Positions 34,868 through 43,482 of a stretch of DNA of 64,000 bases are shown in pieces; the first letter of the stretch is position 1, and each line of letters opens with the position of its first letter. Below the pieces are notes generated by a model. It worked only from the letters and a program-made list of their open reading frames with translations. It made no database searches and was not told where the DNA came from. This stretch comes from Mycolicibacterium brisbanense (GTDB taxonomy: Bacteria; Actinomycetota; Actinomycetes; Mycobacteriales; Mycobacteriaceae): positions 186,001 through 250,000 of the forward strand of contig NZ_BCSX01000040.1 in assembly GCF_001570425.1 (NCBI RefSeq), written 5' to 3'. The position numbers were made by a program, and so were the translations under genes.

Positions 34868-36003
34868 ACGCTCTTGAGTAGGGATCGGACCTGGTCGTGT
34901 GGCAGCGCCGGTGATCGGTGGGAGTCGCGTCCGATCATTGTCTCGTTGGCTACGAGTGCATTGAGCACCGCTTCCTCGACGGCGTAGACAGTGGCCGCGT
35001 AGAAGGGGTCGATGCGGTTCCACGGTAGGTGCCGGGCGGTGTAGATCTCGTCGCTGGACGGTGCGCCGCTGGGGAACCCGGTGCGCGACGGGCCGTTGTC
35101 GGCGGTCGAAAGCGCGAGGAAGAGATCGCCACTGAACAGGCTCCCCGTTGTTCCGGTGCGCGCAAGGCCGAGCGGGACCCGGCGGGTCAAACCCTTGCAC
35201 TGCCCGGGGCTCAGAGGGGCATCGGTGGCCACGACGACGATGACCGATCCGGCGCCTGCTGGGGCGCGCAGGTCCTGCTCAAGCCAGTCCGTGTCCTCCA
35301 TCGGGTTCTCCACCGCCACAAGCTGCCCGACCGACGCGCCGCTGATCGTCAGCTCGTCGCGCGACCCGAAGTTGGCCTGTACGAACACTCCGACGGTGAA
35401 AGTGGTGTCCCCGAACGCGACAAGTCGCGATGAGGTGCCGTTACCACCTTTGAAGCCATAGCAATTCATGCCCGTACCGCCGCCCACGGAACCCTCTTCG
35501 ATGGCCCCGCCGTGGGCAGAGTCGAGTGCCTGTCGCACCACCGCCGGGGTGACGTGACCGCCGTTGATGTCGTTGAGATAGCCGTCCCAGGTCTCGGCGC
35601 ACACCGGAAGCAACCACTGGCGGGCCAGTAGAGGATGCACGGCGTTGATCCATTCGATGACGCCGGTATGGCATGCGCCGATGGCGTGGGTATTGGAAAT
35701 GGTGATGGGCAGCGACAACTCCCCGACCTCGTCGATCCAGGCCGACCCGGTCATCTCTCCATTGCCGTTGAGGCTGAAATACCCTGCTGCACAGGGTTTA
35801 CCGACGTCATCGCGACCGCGCGGCAGAATGGCCGTGACGCCGGTGCGCACGGGCCCCTGGCCCACCGTCAACGCGCCCTCGCCACGGATGAGCGTGGCGT
35901 ATCCGACTTCGAGTCCGGTGACATCGGTGATGGCGTTGTGCGGACCGGGAGTTCCGCGCAGATCGATGCCGAGGTCGCGGGCGCGGATGCTGTTCGTGGT
36001 CAC
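34852..36003 (-). CDS. P1 family peptidase (DmpA-like aminopeptidase)
   Basis: A 383-residue Ntn-type self-processing hydrolase. GSVGGGTGMNCYGFKGGNGTSSR is split here as GSVGGGTGMNCYGF and KGGNGTSSR; the second piece holds the conserved autocleavage site, so the chain should divide into alpha and beta subunits near residue 200. The new N-terminal Thr or Ser is the nucleophile. DmpA-type enzymes remove N-terminal L- or D-amino acids from small peptides or amides. The GTG start overlaps the TetR stop (GTGA), and AAGGAA supplies a ribosome site inside the TetR gene. The coupling to a TetR gene and divergent APC permease suggests a peptide or amide uptake and cleavage unit. Confidence 0.85.
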   Translation of the reverse strand: MTTNSIRARDLGIDLRGTPGPHNAITDVTGLEVGYATLIRGEGALTVGQGPVRTGVTAILPRGRDDVGKPCAAGYFSLNGNGEMTGSAWIDEVGELSLPITISNTHAIGACHTGVIEWINAVHPLLARQWLLPVCAETWDGYLNDINGGHVTPAVVRQALDSAHGGAIEEGSVGGGTGMNCYGFKGGNGTSSRLVAFGDTTFTVGVFVQANFGSRDELTISGASVGQLVAVENPMEDTDWLEQDLRAPAGAGSVIVVVATDAPLSPGQCKGLTRRVPLGLARTGTTGSLFSGDLFLALSTADNGPSRTGFPSGAPSSDEIYTARHLPWNRIDPFYAATVYAVEEAVLNALVANETMIGRDSHRSPALPHDQVRSLLKSVQLVR

Positions 36004-36683
36004 TTGCGGTTCCTTCTGATCGGTTTGCCAGTTGGCGGTTTGCCGGCGCCGGCCGGTGGTTCGGGGGGCTGGGTACACGCTGGGATGTCCGGACACCCGG
36101 TAGCCATGACGGCGAAGGCGTGAATCAGCGCCGCAGCGCGCTGCGGGGGCAGTGTGCGATTGTCGGTGACGATGTGCAGGCCGTAGGCATCTTCGAGAGC
36201 CACGAGATTCTGAGCGATATCCAGCGGATTGCCCCGCAGCGCGAAATGCCCTTGAGCTTGGCCGGTTTCGAGGATACCGAGATAGAGCGCCACCTGCTTG
36301 TCATACAGTGAGGTAATCAGCGCCGAGTGCGTCTTGCGGAAGGCCAGGTAGGAGTCCAGGCGATAAAGGGCGGTCACCAGGGCATCGTCCGAGGACCACG
36401 GTATGCCTGAGCCAGTCATGGCTGACAGCTTCAGTCGGGCGTCGGAAAGTTCGGTGACCGCCAGCATGCGGTCGTGGTAGAACCGCTCGCTGGCGCGTTG
36501 GTAGACCTCGGTGAGCAGGCCGGCGAAGTCGGTGAAGTAGTAGTGAATCGTCCCCGGTGAGACGCCGGCGATCTCGGCGATATCGCGGATCCGCAACCCG
36601 TCCAGGCCGCGATCACGCATCGCCACCAATGTTGCGGCGATGATCGCGTCCCGAGCTGCGTCCTGGTTCTTGCGGCGGGCCAT
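36000..36683 (-). CDS. TetR family transcriptional regulator
   Basis: A 227-residue regulator. The N-terminal helix-turn-helix is typical (LRIRDIAEIAGVSPGTIHYYF, residues about 30-50), and the rest resembles BetI-type ligand-binding domains (ALYRLDSYLAFRKTHSAL). The C-terminus is Pro-rich. It is translationally coupled to the P1 peptidase gene and divergent from the APC permease gene, whose promoter contains a perfect dyad likely to be its operator. The ligand is unknown. Confidence 0.87.
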   Translation of the reverse strand: MARRKNQDAARDAIIAATLVAMRDRGLDGLRIRDIAEIAGVSPGTIHYYFTDFAGLLTEVYQRASERFYHDRMLAVTELSDARLKLSAMTGSGIPWSSDDALVTALYRLDSYLAFRKTHSALITSLYDKQVALYLGILETGQAQGHFALRGNPLDIAQNLVALEDAYGLHIVTDNRTLPPQRAAALIHAFAVMATGCPDIPACTQPPEPPAGAGKPPTGKPIRRNRK

Positions 36684-36699
36684 GGATATCCAACTCTCT

Positions 36700-36716
36700 G
36701 TTAAGAACCTATTAAC
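36700..36716. promoter_or_regulatory. Inverted repeat upstream of tetR
   Basis: GTTAA (36700-36704) and TTAAC (36712-36716) form a dyad with a 7-base centre, 17 bases ahead of the tetR start. It could be a second operator for the same regulator, though it differs from the repeat at the permease promoter. Confidence 0.3.
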
Positions 36717-36729
36717 TCAAATCCTGTCC

Positions 36730-36774
36730 TTGACAATAGGGTATGTGGTTTTCTTTGATTGGGAATCAAAGAAA
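36730..36774 (+). promoter_or_regulatory. APC permease promoter with overlapping TetR operator
   Basis: TTGACA (36730-36735) and TTTGAT (36754-36759) with an 18-base spacer make a good sigma-A promoter. An AT-rich perfect 11-base inverted repeat, TTTCTTTGATT-GGG-AATCAAAGAAA (36750-36774), covers the -10 element and the start site, the classical place for a repressor. Confidence 0.6.
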
Positions 36775-36785
36775 GAAGGTTCGCG

Positions 36786-38228
36786 ATGACCGAACAAGAT
36801 CCAGCCCCGTTCGCGGTCGGAGTGCCCGGGCCGACGCCCGCGGGACGTGTCGCCTACCAGCAGGAACTGCACCGCGCACTGTCGATGAAAGAGAACATCC
36901 TCATCACGCTGTCGGCGGTCACGCCGGCTTCCAGCGTGTTCATCATCGTGCCGACGATCCTGCTCGGCGTGGGTGGGGCGTCGGTGTTGACGATGCTCGT
37001 CGGTGGCTTCGCGGCCGTCTTCGTCGCACTGTGCTACGCCGAACTTGCCGCCACGTACCCGATTACCGGCGGCGAATACACCTGGGCAGCAAGACTTTTG
37101 GGAAAACCCGTCGGTTTCGCGATCTTCATGCTGACCCTCGTCAGCGCCGTGTTGATCATCGCGGTGATCGCGCTGGGAACCGGTGAATACCTGGGCGTCG
37201 CCTGGGAAGGGCTCGGCGGCAAGTGGATCGGCGTCGCCGTGATCGTGGTGACGACGTTCGTGGCATTGCTCAACATCCGCACCAACGCCTGGGTTACCGG
37301 GATCTTTCTGGCCGTGGAGATCGCCGCGGTCGCGGTCGTAGCGGTCCTCGGTTTCGTGCATGTCGAGCGCGGACCGGCCGAGTTCCTGCACGCGCAGGTC
37401 GCCACTGGAGGTGTGCTGGCCAATGTGGGAGTCGGCGCGGTCGTCGCCCTGGTGCCGGTGGCGCTGTTCGCCTACAACGGCTACGGCGCGGCCATCTACT
37501 ACGTCGAGGAAACCAAGAACGCCGCCAAGAACATCGGACGCGTGATCATCGTATGTCTGTTCGTCACTGTCGCTGTCGAGATCATTCCGCTGGCCGCGGT
37601 GGTCCTCGGTGCGCCGTCGATGACCGAGTTGCTCAGCAGCGACGCACCGATGAACTACTTCCTGGTCGCCCGCGGCGGCGCGACGCTCAACGTCGTGGTC
37701 AGCATCGGCATCGCGATCGCCATCATCAACGCCGTCATCGCGATCATCTTGCAAGTCGCGCGCCAGTTGTTCGCCTCGGCGCGGGACCGGTCCTGGCCCG
37801 ACCCGATCGATCGGGTACTGAGCGCTGTTCATCCCAAGCTGCACACGCCGGTCGCGGCGACCTTGGTGGTCGGCGCGTGCGCGGTCCTCGCCGCGAGCTT
37901 CGTCCCTCTCGACTGGCTCATCACCGCGACGGGTGCCGGCGTGGTGGCGATCTACCTTGCGGTGGCGCTGGCGGCGCTCCGACTGCGCCGCCCCGGCGCA
38001 CGGACCAGTGCGGGCTACCGGATGCCGCTGTGGCCGTTGCCGCCGATCGTGGTGATCGCGATGATGGCCTATGTCACCTACCAGTTGGCGGTCTCGGCGC
38101 TCAGTCAGCTGATCGTCGCGGCAGCGACCATCGTCATCGGGGCGGTGTACTACTACGCATTCATCCACCCTCGTCGCGGCGAACGCTGGCAGCTGGCCGA
38201 CCCGATCATCGAAGTGGACGACCTGTAG
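36786..38228 (+). CDS. APC superfamily amino acid/polyamine permease
   Basis: A 480-residue integral membrane transporter with about 12 hydrophobic helices. The N-terminal helix region reads KENILITLSAVTPASSVFII and the second helix holds ELAATYPITGGEYTWAARLLG, both typical of amino acid/amine permeases. GAAGG lies about 6 bases before the ATG. Divergent TetR and P1 peptidase genes suggest that it imports an amino acid, peptide-derived amine or related compound; the substrate is not readable. Confidence 0.87.
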   Translation: MTEQDPAPFAVGVPGPTPAGRVAYQQELHRALSMKENILITLSAVTPASSVFIIVPTILLGVGGASVLTMLVGGFAAVFVALCYAELAATYPITGGEYTWAARLLGKPVGFAIFMLTLVSAVLIIAVIALGTGEYLGVAWEGLGGKWIGVAVIVVTTFVALLNIRTNAWVTGIFLAVEIAAVAVVAVLGFVHVERGPAEFLHAQVATGGVLANVGVGAVVALVPVALFAYNGYGAAIYYVEETKNAAKNIGRVIIVCLFVTVAVEIIPLAAVVLGAPSMTELLSSDAPMNYFLVARGGATLNVVVSIGIAIAIINAVIAIILQVARQLFASARDRSWPDPIDRVLSAVHPKLHTPVAATLVVGACAVLAASFVPLDWLITATGAGVVAIYLAVALAALRLRRPGARTSAGYRMPLWPLPPIVVIAMMAYVTYQLAVSALSQLIVAAATIVIGAVYYYAFIHPRRGERWQLADPIIEVDDL

Positions 38229-38282
38229 CAACAGGCCGGGCGAGTCCGAACCTCGCCCAGCAGTGCGACGAGCTGAGCGGGC

Positions 38283-38294
38283 TACCGTAAGGGC
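38283..38294 (+). promoter_or_regulatory. Leaderless promoter of the S4-domain gene
   Basis: TACCGT (38283-38288) lies 6 bases before the GTG at 38295. The spacer AAGGGC could also act as a weak ribosome site. Confidence 0.4.
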
Positions 38295-38660
38295 GTGAGC
38301 AGCGTTCGCGTCGACAGCTGGATCTGGGCCGTGCGAATCACCAAAACCCGGTCCATGGCAGCCGCTGCGTGTCGCGCCGGCCACGTCCGCGTCAACAATG
38401 TGACCGCCAAACCGGCGCAGCTCGTCGGGCCCGGTGATGAGGTCCGGGTCCGCCTCGACGGGCGCGAGCGCATCGTGGAGGTCCTGCGTCCGATCGCCAA
38501 ACGGGTCGGCGCCGCGATCGTGCCGGAATGCCTCATCGACCGCACTCCGCCGCCTCCGCCCAAGGAGATCGTGGCGGCAGTGCCGGTGCGCGATCGGGGA
38601 GCCGGCAGGCCCACCAAACGGGAACGGCGGCAACTGGATCGGCTGCGCGGCCACTCCTGA
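38295..38660 (+). CDS. S4 domain RNA-binding protein (Hsp15/HslR-like)
   Basis: A 121-residue basic protein. Residues 1-60 form an S4 RNA-binding fold (VRVDSWIWAVRITKTRSMA, CRAGHVRVNN, VGPGDEVRV). The C-terminal half is Pro- and Arg-rich. Hsp15 proteins bind free 50S subunits that carry nascent chains. It lies directly upstream of an ABC-F ATPase gene, another ribosome-associated protein, which fits a translation-rescue theme. Confidence 0.82.
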   Translation: MSSVRVDSWIWAVRITKTRSMAAAACRAGHVRVNNVTAKPAQLVGPGDEVRVRLDGRERIVEVLRPIAKRVGAAIVPECLIDRTPPPPPKEIVAAVPVRDRGAGRPTKRERRQLDRLRGHS

Positions 38661-38730
38661 ACCCGTTAATCGGTTGCGCTCGTCGGTATTGTGGGTAACG
38701 CATCTGCTGTCGACCGAGGTGGGTTGAATC

Positions 38731-38760
38731 ATGCTGGGAGACGACGACATCTCCGGGTGA
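38731..38760 (+). CDS. Candidate leader peptide (9 codons) upstream of the ABC-F gene
   Basis: ATG to TGA encodes MLGDDDISG. It is preceded by GAGGTGGG (38716-38723) at a normal spacing and ends 63 bases before the ABC-F start. Its stop is followed at once by a small imperfect stem (TCTCCGGG with CCGGTGAGA). Short leader peptides of this kind regulate several ribosome-protection ABC-F and methylase genes. The small size alone makes this call uncertain. Confidence 0.4.
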   Translation: MLGDDDISG

Positions 38761-38823
38761 CCGGTGAGAGTCGATTCGTTCCTGTCCATTCTGCGCTGTG
38801 CGTAGCCCTTTTGGAGTTCCCGC

Positions 38824-40434
38824 ATGTCTATTGTCTTTTCCCACGTGTCATTCGCATGGCCCGACGACACTGAGCTGTTCTCGGATCTGTCGTTCACCGT
38901 CGGCCCCGGTCGCACGGGACTCGTCGCGCCCAACGGCGCCGGTAAGAGCACGCTGCTCAAACTGATCGCCGGTGAGTACGTGCCGTCGGCGGGGTCGGTG
39001 ACCGTCGACGGCACGGTCGGCTATCTGCCCCAGACGTTGCCATTCGTCGCCGATCTGACGGTGGCACAGGTGCTGGGCATCGCGCCGGTGCTCGACGCGC
39101 TGACCGCGTTGGCCGCCGGCGACGCCAGTGAGGCGGTGTTCGCAACGATCGGCGACGAGTGGGATATCGAGGAGCGTTCCCGAGGCCAGCTCGATCGGCT
39201 CGGCCTGGGCGGGGTGGCGTTGGACCGCCCGCTCGGTACGTTGTCGGGCGGGGAAGTGGTGACGCTGGGCCTGGCCGCCGAACTGTTGAAGCGCCCCGAC
39301 GTGCTGTTACTCGATGAGCCCACCAACAATCTGGATCACGCTGCGCGGCAACGTCTTTACGCTGCGCTCGATGAGTTCGGTGGCACCCTGTTGCTGGTCA
39401 GTCACGACCGCGTGCTGCTGGATCGCATGGACCAGATCGCCGAGTTGTACCGCGGCGACATCGTGTTCTACGGCGGAAATTTCACCGCCTACCAGGAGGC
39501 GGTCCAGGCCGGTCAACAGGTAGCCGAGAGCAACATTCGGAGTGCCGAGCAGCAACTCAAGCGCGAGAAGCGTCAGATGCAGCAGGCCCGGGAACGCTCG
39601 GCGCGGCGTGCCGGCAACGCGGCCCGCAACGTCAAGGACGCCGGACTGCCGAAAATCGTTGCGGGCAAGCTCAAACGCGATGCACAGGAATCCGCCGCAC
39701 GCTCCGACGAGGTACACGGCCGCCGAGTGGACGACGCGAAAGCGCGATTGGACGACGCCGAACGCGCGCTGCGGGACGACAAGGCGATCGTCCTCGACCT
39801 CCCCGACACCGAGGTTCCCGCGGGCCGGACGCTGTTCGCGGCCCAGGCCCTGCAGGTCGAACGTGATGGTCGAAAACTGTTCTCCGGCAATGGTATCGAC
39901 CTTTCCATCCGTGGGCCGGAACGCATCGCGCTGACGGGACCCAACGGTGCGGGCAAGTCGACGCTGCTGCGGATCGTCGATGGGACGCTGCCGCCGGACG
40001 CGGGAACGGTGCAGCGGGCCGATGGCAGGATCGCCTATCTGTCGCAGCGGCTCGACCTGCTCGACCCCGAACGGACAGTGGCCGAGAGCCTGGTTGCCGC
40101 GGCGCCCAGCCTGTCACACACCCGCAGGATGCATCTGTTGGCGCAGTTCCTGTTTCGTGGCGACCGGATCGACCTACCCGTCGGCGTGCTCTCGGGCGGC
40201 GAACGGCTGAGGGCGACGCTGGCCTGCGTACTGTACGCCGAGCCGACACCGCAGTTGCTGTTGCTCGACGAGCCCACCAACAACCTCGATCTCGTCAGCG
40301 TCGGACAGCTCGAATCAGCACTGAACGCCTACCGCGGCGCGTTCGTGGTGGTCAGCCACGACGAACGCTTCCTCGCCGCAATCGGGATCGACCGCTGGTT
40401 GCGCCTCGACGACGGCGAGTTGAGTGTCGGCTGA
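38824..40434 (+). CDS. ABC-F family ATPase
   Basis: A 536-residue soluble protein with two ABC domains and no membrane segment. Walker A motifs are APNGAGKST (Lys41) and TGPNGAGKST (Lys378). The signature LSGGE starts at Leu140, and DEPTNNLD follows from Asp164 and again in the second half. The linker between the domains (about 215-300) is a long Arg/Gln/Lys-rich coiled coil, the part that reaches into the ribosome P-site in ABC-F factors. Some members protect ribosomes against macrolides, lincosamides or pleuromutilins and others tune translation. The leader peptide in front favours a drug-inducible role, but that remains inference. The gene is convergent with the next one, 3 bases apart. 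Confidence 0.85.
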   Translation: MSIVFSHVSFAWPDDTELFSDLSFTVGPGRTGLVAPNGAGKSTLLKLIAGEYVPSAGSVTVDGTVGYLPQTLPFVADLTVAQVLGIAPVLDALTALAAGDASEAVFATIGDEWDIEERSRGQLDRLGLGGVALDRPLGTLSGGEVVTLGLAAELLKRPDVLLLDEPTNNLDHAARQRLYAALDEFGGTLLLVSHDRVLLDRMDQIAELYRGDIVFYGGNFTAYQEAVQAGQQVAESNIRSAEQQLKREKRQMQQARERSARRAGNAARNVKDAGLPKIVAGKLKRDAQESAARSDEVHGRRVDDAKARLDDAERALRDDKAIVLDLPDTEVPAGRTLFAAQALQVERDGRKLFSGNGIDLSIRGPERIALTGPNGAGKSTLLRIVDGTLPPDAGTVQRADGRIAYLSQRLDLLDPERTVAESLVAAAPSLSHTRRMHLLAQFLFRGDRIDLPVGVLSGGERLRATLACVLYAEPTPQLLLLDEPTNNLDLVSVGQLESALNAYRGAFVVVSHDERFLAAIGIDRWLRLDDGELSVG

Positions 40435-40437
40435 CGG

Positions 40438-41274
40438 TCACATGGCGCGGGTCGGCGCGGTAGGGCCGGCCGGCTTGGGCGCGACGCCGGCGTCGGGAGC
40501 GCGGTTACCGACCTGGTGGCTCCCGGCGCCCGTCTGCTTGCCGGGTTGGTGGCGTTGGCCGTCGCGCTCCTTGGCGTCCCTGGCCTCTTTGCTCTCCTTG
40601 CCGTCTTTGGCGTCGACGGGCGCCTTCTCGCCGTCTTTGGGGCCGTCGGCGCCTTCGGCCTTGGCCTTCTCGAGGGTCTCGGCGCCGGTCTGTGCGGCAC
40701 CGCTACCGCCCTGCGTCGCAGCCTGCACGATGCCCTGAACGCCTTGCATGACCTGCTGGGGAATCTGGCTGAGACCCTGTGTCATGCCCTGGATCGGCTG
40801 GGTGATGGACTGCGCCATCTGTCCCATCATCTGACCCATTTGTCCGAGCATCTGGCCGGCCGCCTGCCCGCCGCTGTCCTGTCCGGCGGGGGCACCCGTG
40901 CCGCCGGGGCTGCTGGCGCCGCCGGGCGTCGAGGCCCCGGTGGGCGAGCCGCCTTGTCCGCCTGAGCCTTCCAGCTCGGCAGCGCGCGCCCTGAGGCTCT
41001 CGGCGGCCGCGGTGTCGCCGCGCTCGTAGGCCTGGGCGGCCTGCCGGAGCAGGCTGCCGAGTTCCCCGGAAGCGGCCTGGGTGGCCGCCACCGCGGCACT
41101 GCGCGACGCCTGGGTGCCGTCGAATGCGCCTTGCATCGGGAATCCGATGGCGCCATGGCTGTCGGACACACTCCCGACCGCACCATTGAGCACATTGCTC
41201 GCCGACGAGCTGACATCATCGAGTTGTTGACCCAAGGCATTCACCGCACCGATGTCTGCATTGAACTGTGTCAT
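40438..41274 (-). CDS. Type VII secretion substrate-like protein
   Basis: A 278-residue protein. The first 90 residues form a helical hairpin of EspC/WXG type without the Trp, ending in Tyr83-X-X-X-Asp87 (AYERGD), the type VII secretion signal. Then follows a Gly/Met/Gln-rich segment with repeats (GQMLGQMGQMMGQMAQ) and a Lys/Glu/Asp-rich tail. No Sec signal is present. It lies 36 bases after the STAND-like ATPase gene on the same strand. The position corresponds to Rv1203c in M. tuberculosis, but orthology is not established. Confidence 0.65.
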   Translation of the reverse strand: MTQFNADIGAVNALGQQLDDVSSSASNVLNGAVGSVSDSHGAIGFPMQGAFDGTQASRSAAVAATQAASGELGSLLRQAAQAYERGDTAAAESLRARAAELEGSGGQGGSPTGASTPGGASSPGGTGAPAGQDSGGQAAGQMLGQMGQMMGQMAQSITQPIQGMTQGLSQIPQQVMQGVQGIVQAATQGGSGAAQTGAETLEKAKAEGADGPKDGEKAPVDAKDGKESKEARDAKERDGQRHQPGKQTGAGSHQVGNRAPDAGVAPKPAGPTAPTRAM

Positions 41275-41310
41275 CTCGGCCCCTCGGATAGTGCGTTGCA
41301 GCTACCGATT

Positions 41311-43407
41311 CTACGGTCGGTCCGGGCCTGCTCCCGGCGGCTGATCCGCGATGGCCTGACGTGCCGCGTCGTTGGCGGCCGCAGACATCCCCAGATCGTG
41401 ATACCGCAGCGAAACCTCTTGCAGCCCACAGCTGTCACCTGCAGCCAGGGCGCGGGCGTGGTCCATGGTGATCCTGCTGAACACGCAGTCCAGGCCGATC
41501 CGGGCCAGGCTGTCCACGGCTCGCGTGTCGCCGAGGCGAACCCCGTCGTGCAAGGCCCGTAATGCCACAGCGGACTGACCGCCGCGCTCCGCCGTCTTTG
41601 CGGCGTCGCGCGCGGCGGCAATGGCGCCGACGGAGTCCTTGCGGGCATGGCATGTCCAGGCGCGGGCCAGTCCCAGTTCCGGGGCGAACAGCATGGATTT
41701 GAGTCCGTGCCGGGATTCCGCTCGGGACAACGCCTTTGCGGCTTCCATCGGCATCCCGTGCTGACCGAGCGCCTGCGCCAACAACATCCACGCCAAGGGC
41801 CCCCACGAATACCCGGTCGGCGCCAGAGCTGCTGTCGCGCGTCGTAGTAAGGACACGGCCTGCAGCGACCCGCGGACCAGCAACACATCTGCGATCAGCA
41901 CTTCACCGATGGCCCGGCCCGGCTGCTGCAACTGCGCGAAATCGGTCAGCTCCTGCGCCATGGCCTGAGCCGCGTCCAGTTGACCGGTGAGCAGCAGCGC
42001 TGTGGTCTGCCCGAAACCACTGGTGAACCGCAGCAGCCCCGGATGCCCGGCGTCCAGCGCCCGTTGAGCCATGGGGTTGACGTCGTCGAACCGGCCCAGG
42101 CGTGCGCAGCTGAGCGCAGCCGCCGACGCGGCCCACCCGACAGCGGTGTCGTCGGCGGCATCGCTGCTCAGCACGTCTTCGGCAAGCGACAAAGCCCGTT
42201 GTGGCGCACCGGCGTTCATCGAGAACGTGGCCGATAGGGCATCGAGGGTGATCTGGGCCTGCGGTGTGCTCACCCGGCCGCGGGTGGCCCGCAGAAACGC
42301 GGTCGCCCGCTCCGGTTCGGAGAGCATCCAGAATTGGTTGGCCGCCCGCGGCAACGCCCACGCCATCAGTTGGTCGTCGTCGAGCTCGGCCGGGTCGACC
42401 GCTGAGAGCACCTCGTCGGCCTCACGTCCGCGTCCCTGCCAGGCCAGCGCGTAGGCCAGCGTCAAACGGGCCTCGAAGCCCGCGGCCAAAGCGGTCCGAC
42501 CCAGGTGCTCGGCCAGGTTCAGATCACCCAGCCGCAGCGCGGTGGCCGCGGCGGCGGCGACTTCGAGTGGCGGCTGGGGCCGATCGCTGTCCACGGCCAG
42601 CACCGCCACCCGCAGCTGGTCCACCACACCGCATCCCGGCGTCGCCAGCATGCGATCGACCAACGCGGTGCGCAGCCGGCGCAGCGCGGGACCGCCGACC
42701 GAGGCGCGGACTGCGTCGCGGAAGAGCGGGTGTGCGCAGCCGACCATGGCGTTCTCGATCCGCACGGCGCCGCTCTCGCGGGCCCGCTCGATGGCGTCGG
42801 CACCGGTCAGCGGGATCAGGACCGCGAGCGGCAGCGGATCGTGCACGGCCAGGTACCGCAGGGTGCGCAAGGCGTCGCCGGGCAGGTCGGCGACGAACGA
42901 TGCCACCTGTTCGGCGAGCCGCGCGTCGTCATGACCGGCAGGACACACTTCGATCCGGTTGACCAATCCGTCCCGCCACAGCGCGGTGACCTCGGCGGGT
43001 CCTTCGTCGTCGGCGGTGGCGATCACCTTCGCCGCGTCGCTGACGGCCAGTTGGTACACCAGGGCGGCCGACAACGGATCGAGCAGATGTGCGTCGTCGA
43101 CCACCAGCAGCAGGTCGGAACCCAGCGACTCGCGCCCCGCCCGCAGCACCTCGGCGGTCTTGCCGACGACGGGCACGTCGATCAGATGGTCCACCGCCGC
43201 AAAGGGAATGCCTGCGGCCGACTCGGTGCCCGTCACCCAGGCCACCCGGCGATAGTCCGGACCGTGCTGTTCGGCCGCGCAGCGGGCCAGCGACGTCTTG
43301 CCGACCCCGTCGGGGCCGATCAGGACAGCACCGGCCCGGTCGCGCAGACCGGCCTGAAGGCCGTCAAGAGCGCGGTCGCGCGGGGCGATCACCCAGTCGA
43401 CAGACAC
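41311..43407 (-). CDS. STAND/LuxR-type ATPase without the DNA-binding domain (Rv1204c-like)
   Basis: A 698-residue protein. Walker A GPDGVGKTS lies at residues 31-39 and Walker B LLLVVDDAHLLD near 100-110. The rest is a long helical repeat region resembling TPR arrays in MalT/LuxR regulators. No C-terminal LuxR helix-turn-helix follows, so this is probably a signalling ATPase rather than a transcription factor. The gene is followed by a type VII substrate-like gene, which may be its functional partner, and is divergent from the LOG gene. Confidence 0.75.
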   Translation of the reverse strand: MSVDWVIAPRDRALDGLQAGLRDRAGAVLIGPDGVGKTSLARCAAEQHGPDYRRVAWVTGTESAAGIPFAAVDHLIDVPVVGKTAEVLRAGRESLGSDLLLVVDDAHLLDPLSAALVYQLAVSDAAKVIATADDEGPAEVTALWRDGLVNRIEVCPAGHDDARLAEQVASFVADLPGDALRTLRYLAVHDPLPLAVLIPLTGADAIERARESGAVRIENAMVGCAHPLFRDAVRASVGGPALRRLRTALVDRMLATPGCGVVDQLRVAVLAVDSDRPQPPLEVAAAAATALRLGDLNLAEHLGRTALAAGFEARLTLAYALAWQGRGREADEVLSAVDPAELDDDQLMAWALPRAANQFWMLSEPERATAFLRATRGRVSTPQAQITLDALSATFSMNAGAPQRALSLAEDVLSSDAADDTAVGWAASAAALSCARLGRFDDVNPMAQRALDAGHPGLLRFTSGFGQTTALLLTGQLDAAQAMAQELTDFAQLQQPGRAIGEVLIADVLLVRGSLQAVSLLRRATAALAPTGYSWGPLAWMLLAQALGQHGMPMEAAKALSRAESRHGLKSMLFAPELGLARAWTCHARKDSVGAIAAARDAAKTAERGGQSAVALRALHDGVRLGDTRAVDSLARIGLDCVFSRITMDHARALAAGDSCGLQEVSLRYHDLGMSAAANDAARQAIADQPPGAGPDRP

Positions 43408-43470
43408 CTACGCGATCTTATGGGCGCGGCTATCCCACCGGCCGGAAATCGGGTGTTCATTCCGAACGCT

Positions 43471-43482
43471 TACGTTATGTAC
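43471..43482 (+). promoter_or_regulatory. Leaderless promoter of the LOG-family gene
   Basis: TACGTT (43471-43476) is followed by six bases and a GTG at 43483. An in-frame ATG lies directly after the hexamer, where it would be upstream of the expected start of transcription. Confidence 0.45.

Noticed and set aside
38691..38873. 60-codon frame overlapping the ABC-F start
   Set aside because: It overlaps the leader peptide and the start of the ABC-F gene in another frame, is Arg-rich and has no ribosome site.
36717..39014. 765-codon minus-strand frame opposite the permease, S4 and ABC-F genes
   Set aside because: It crosses three real genes and is composed of Asp/His/Arg/Gln-rich sequence without any domain.
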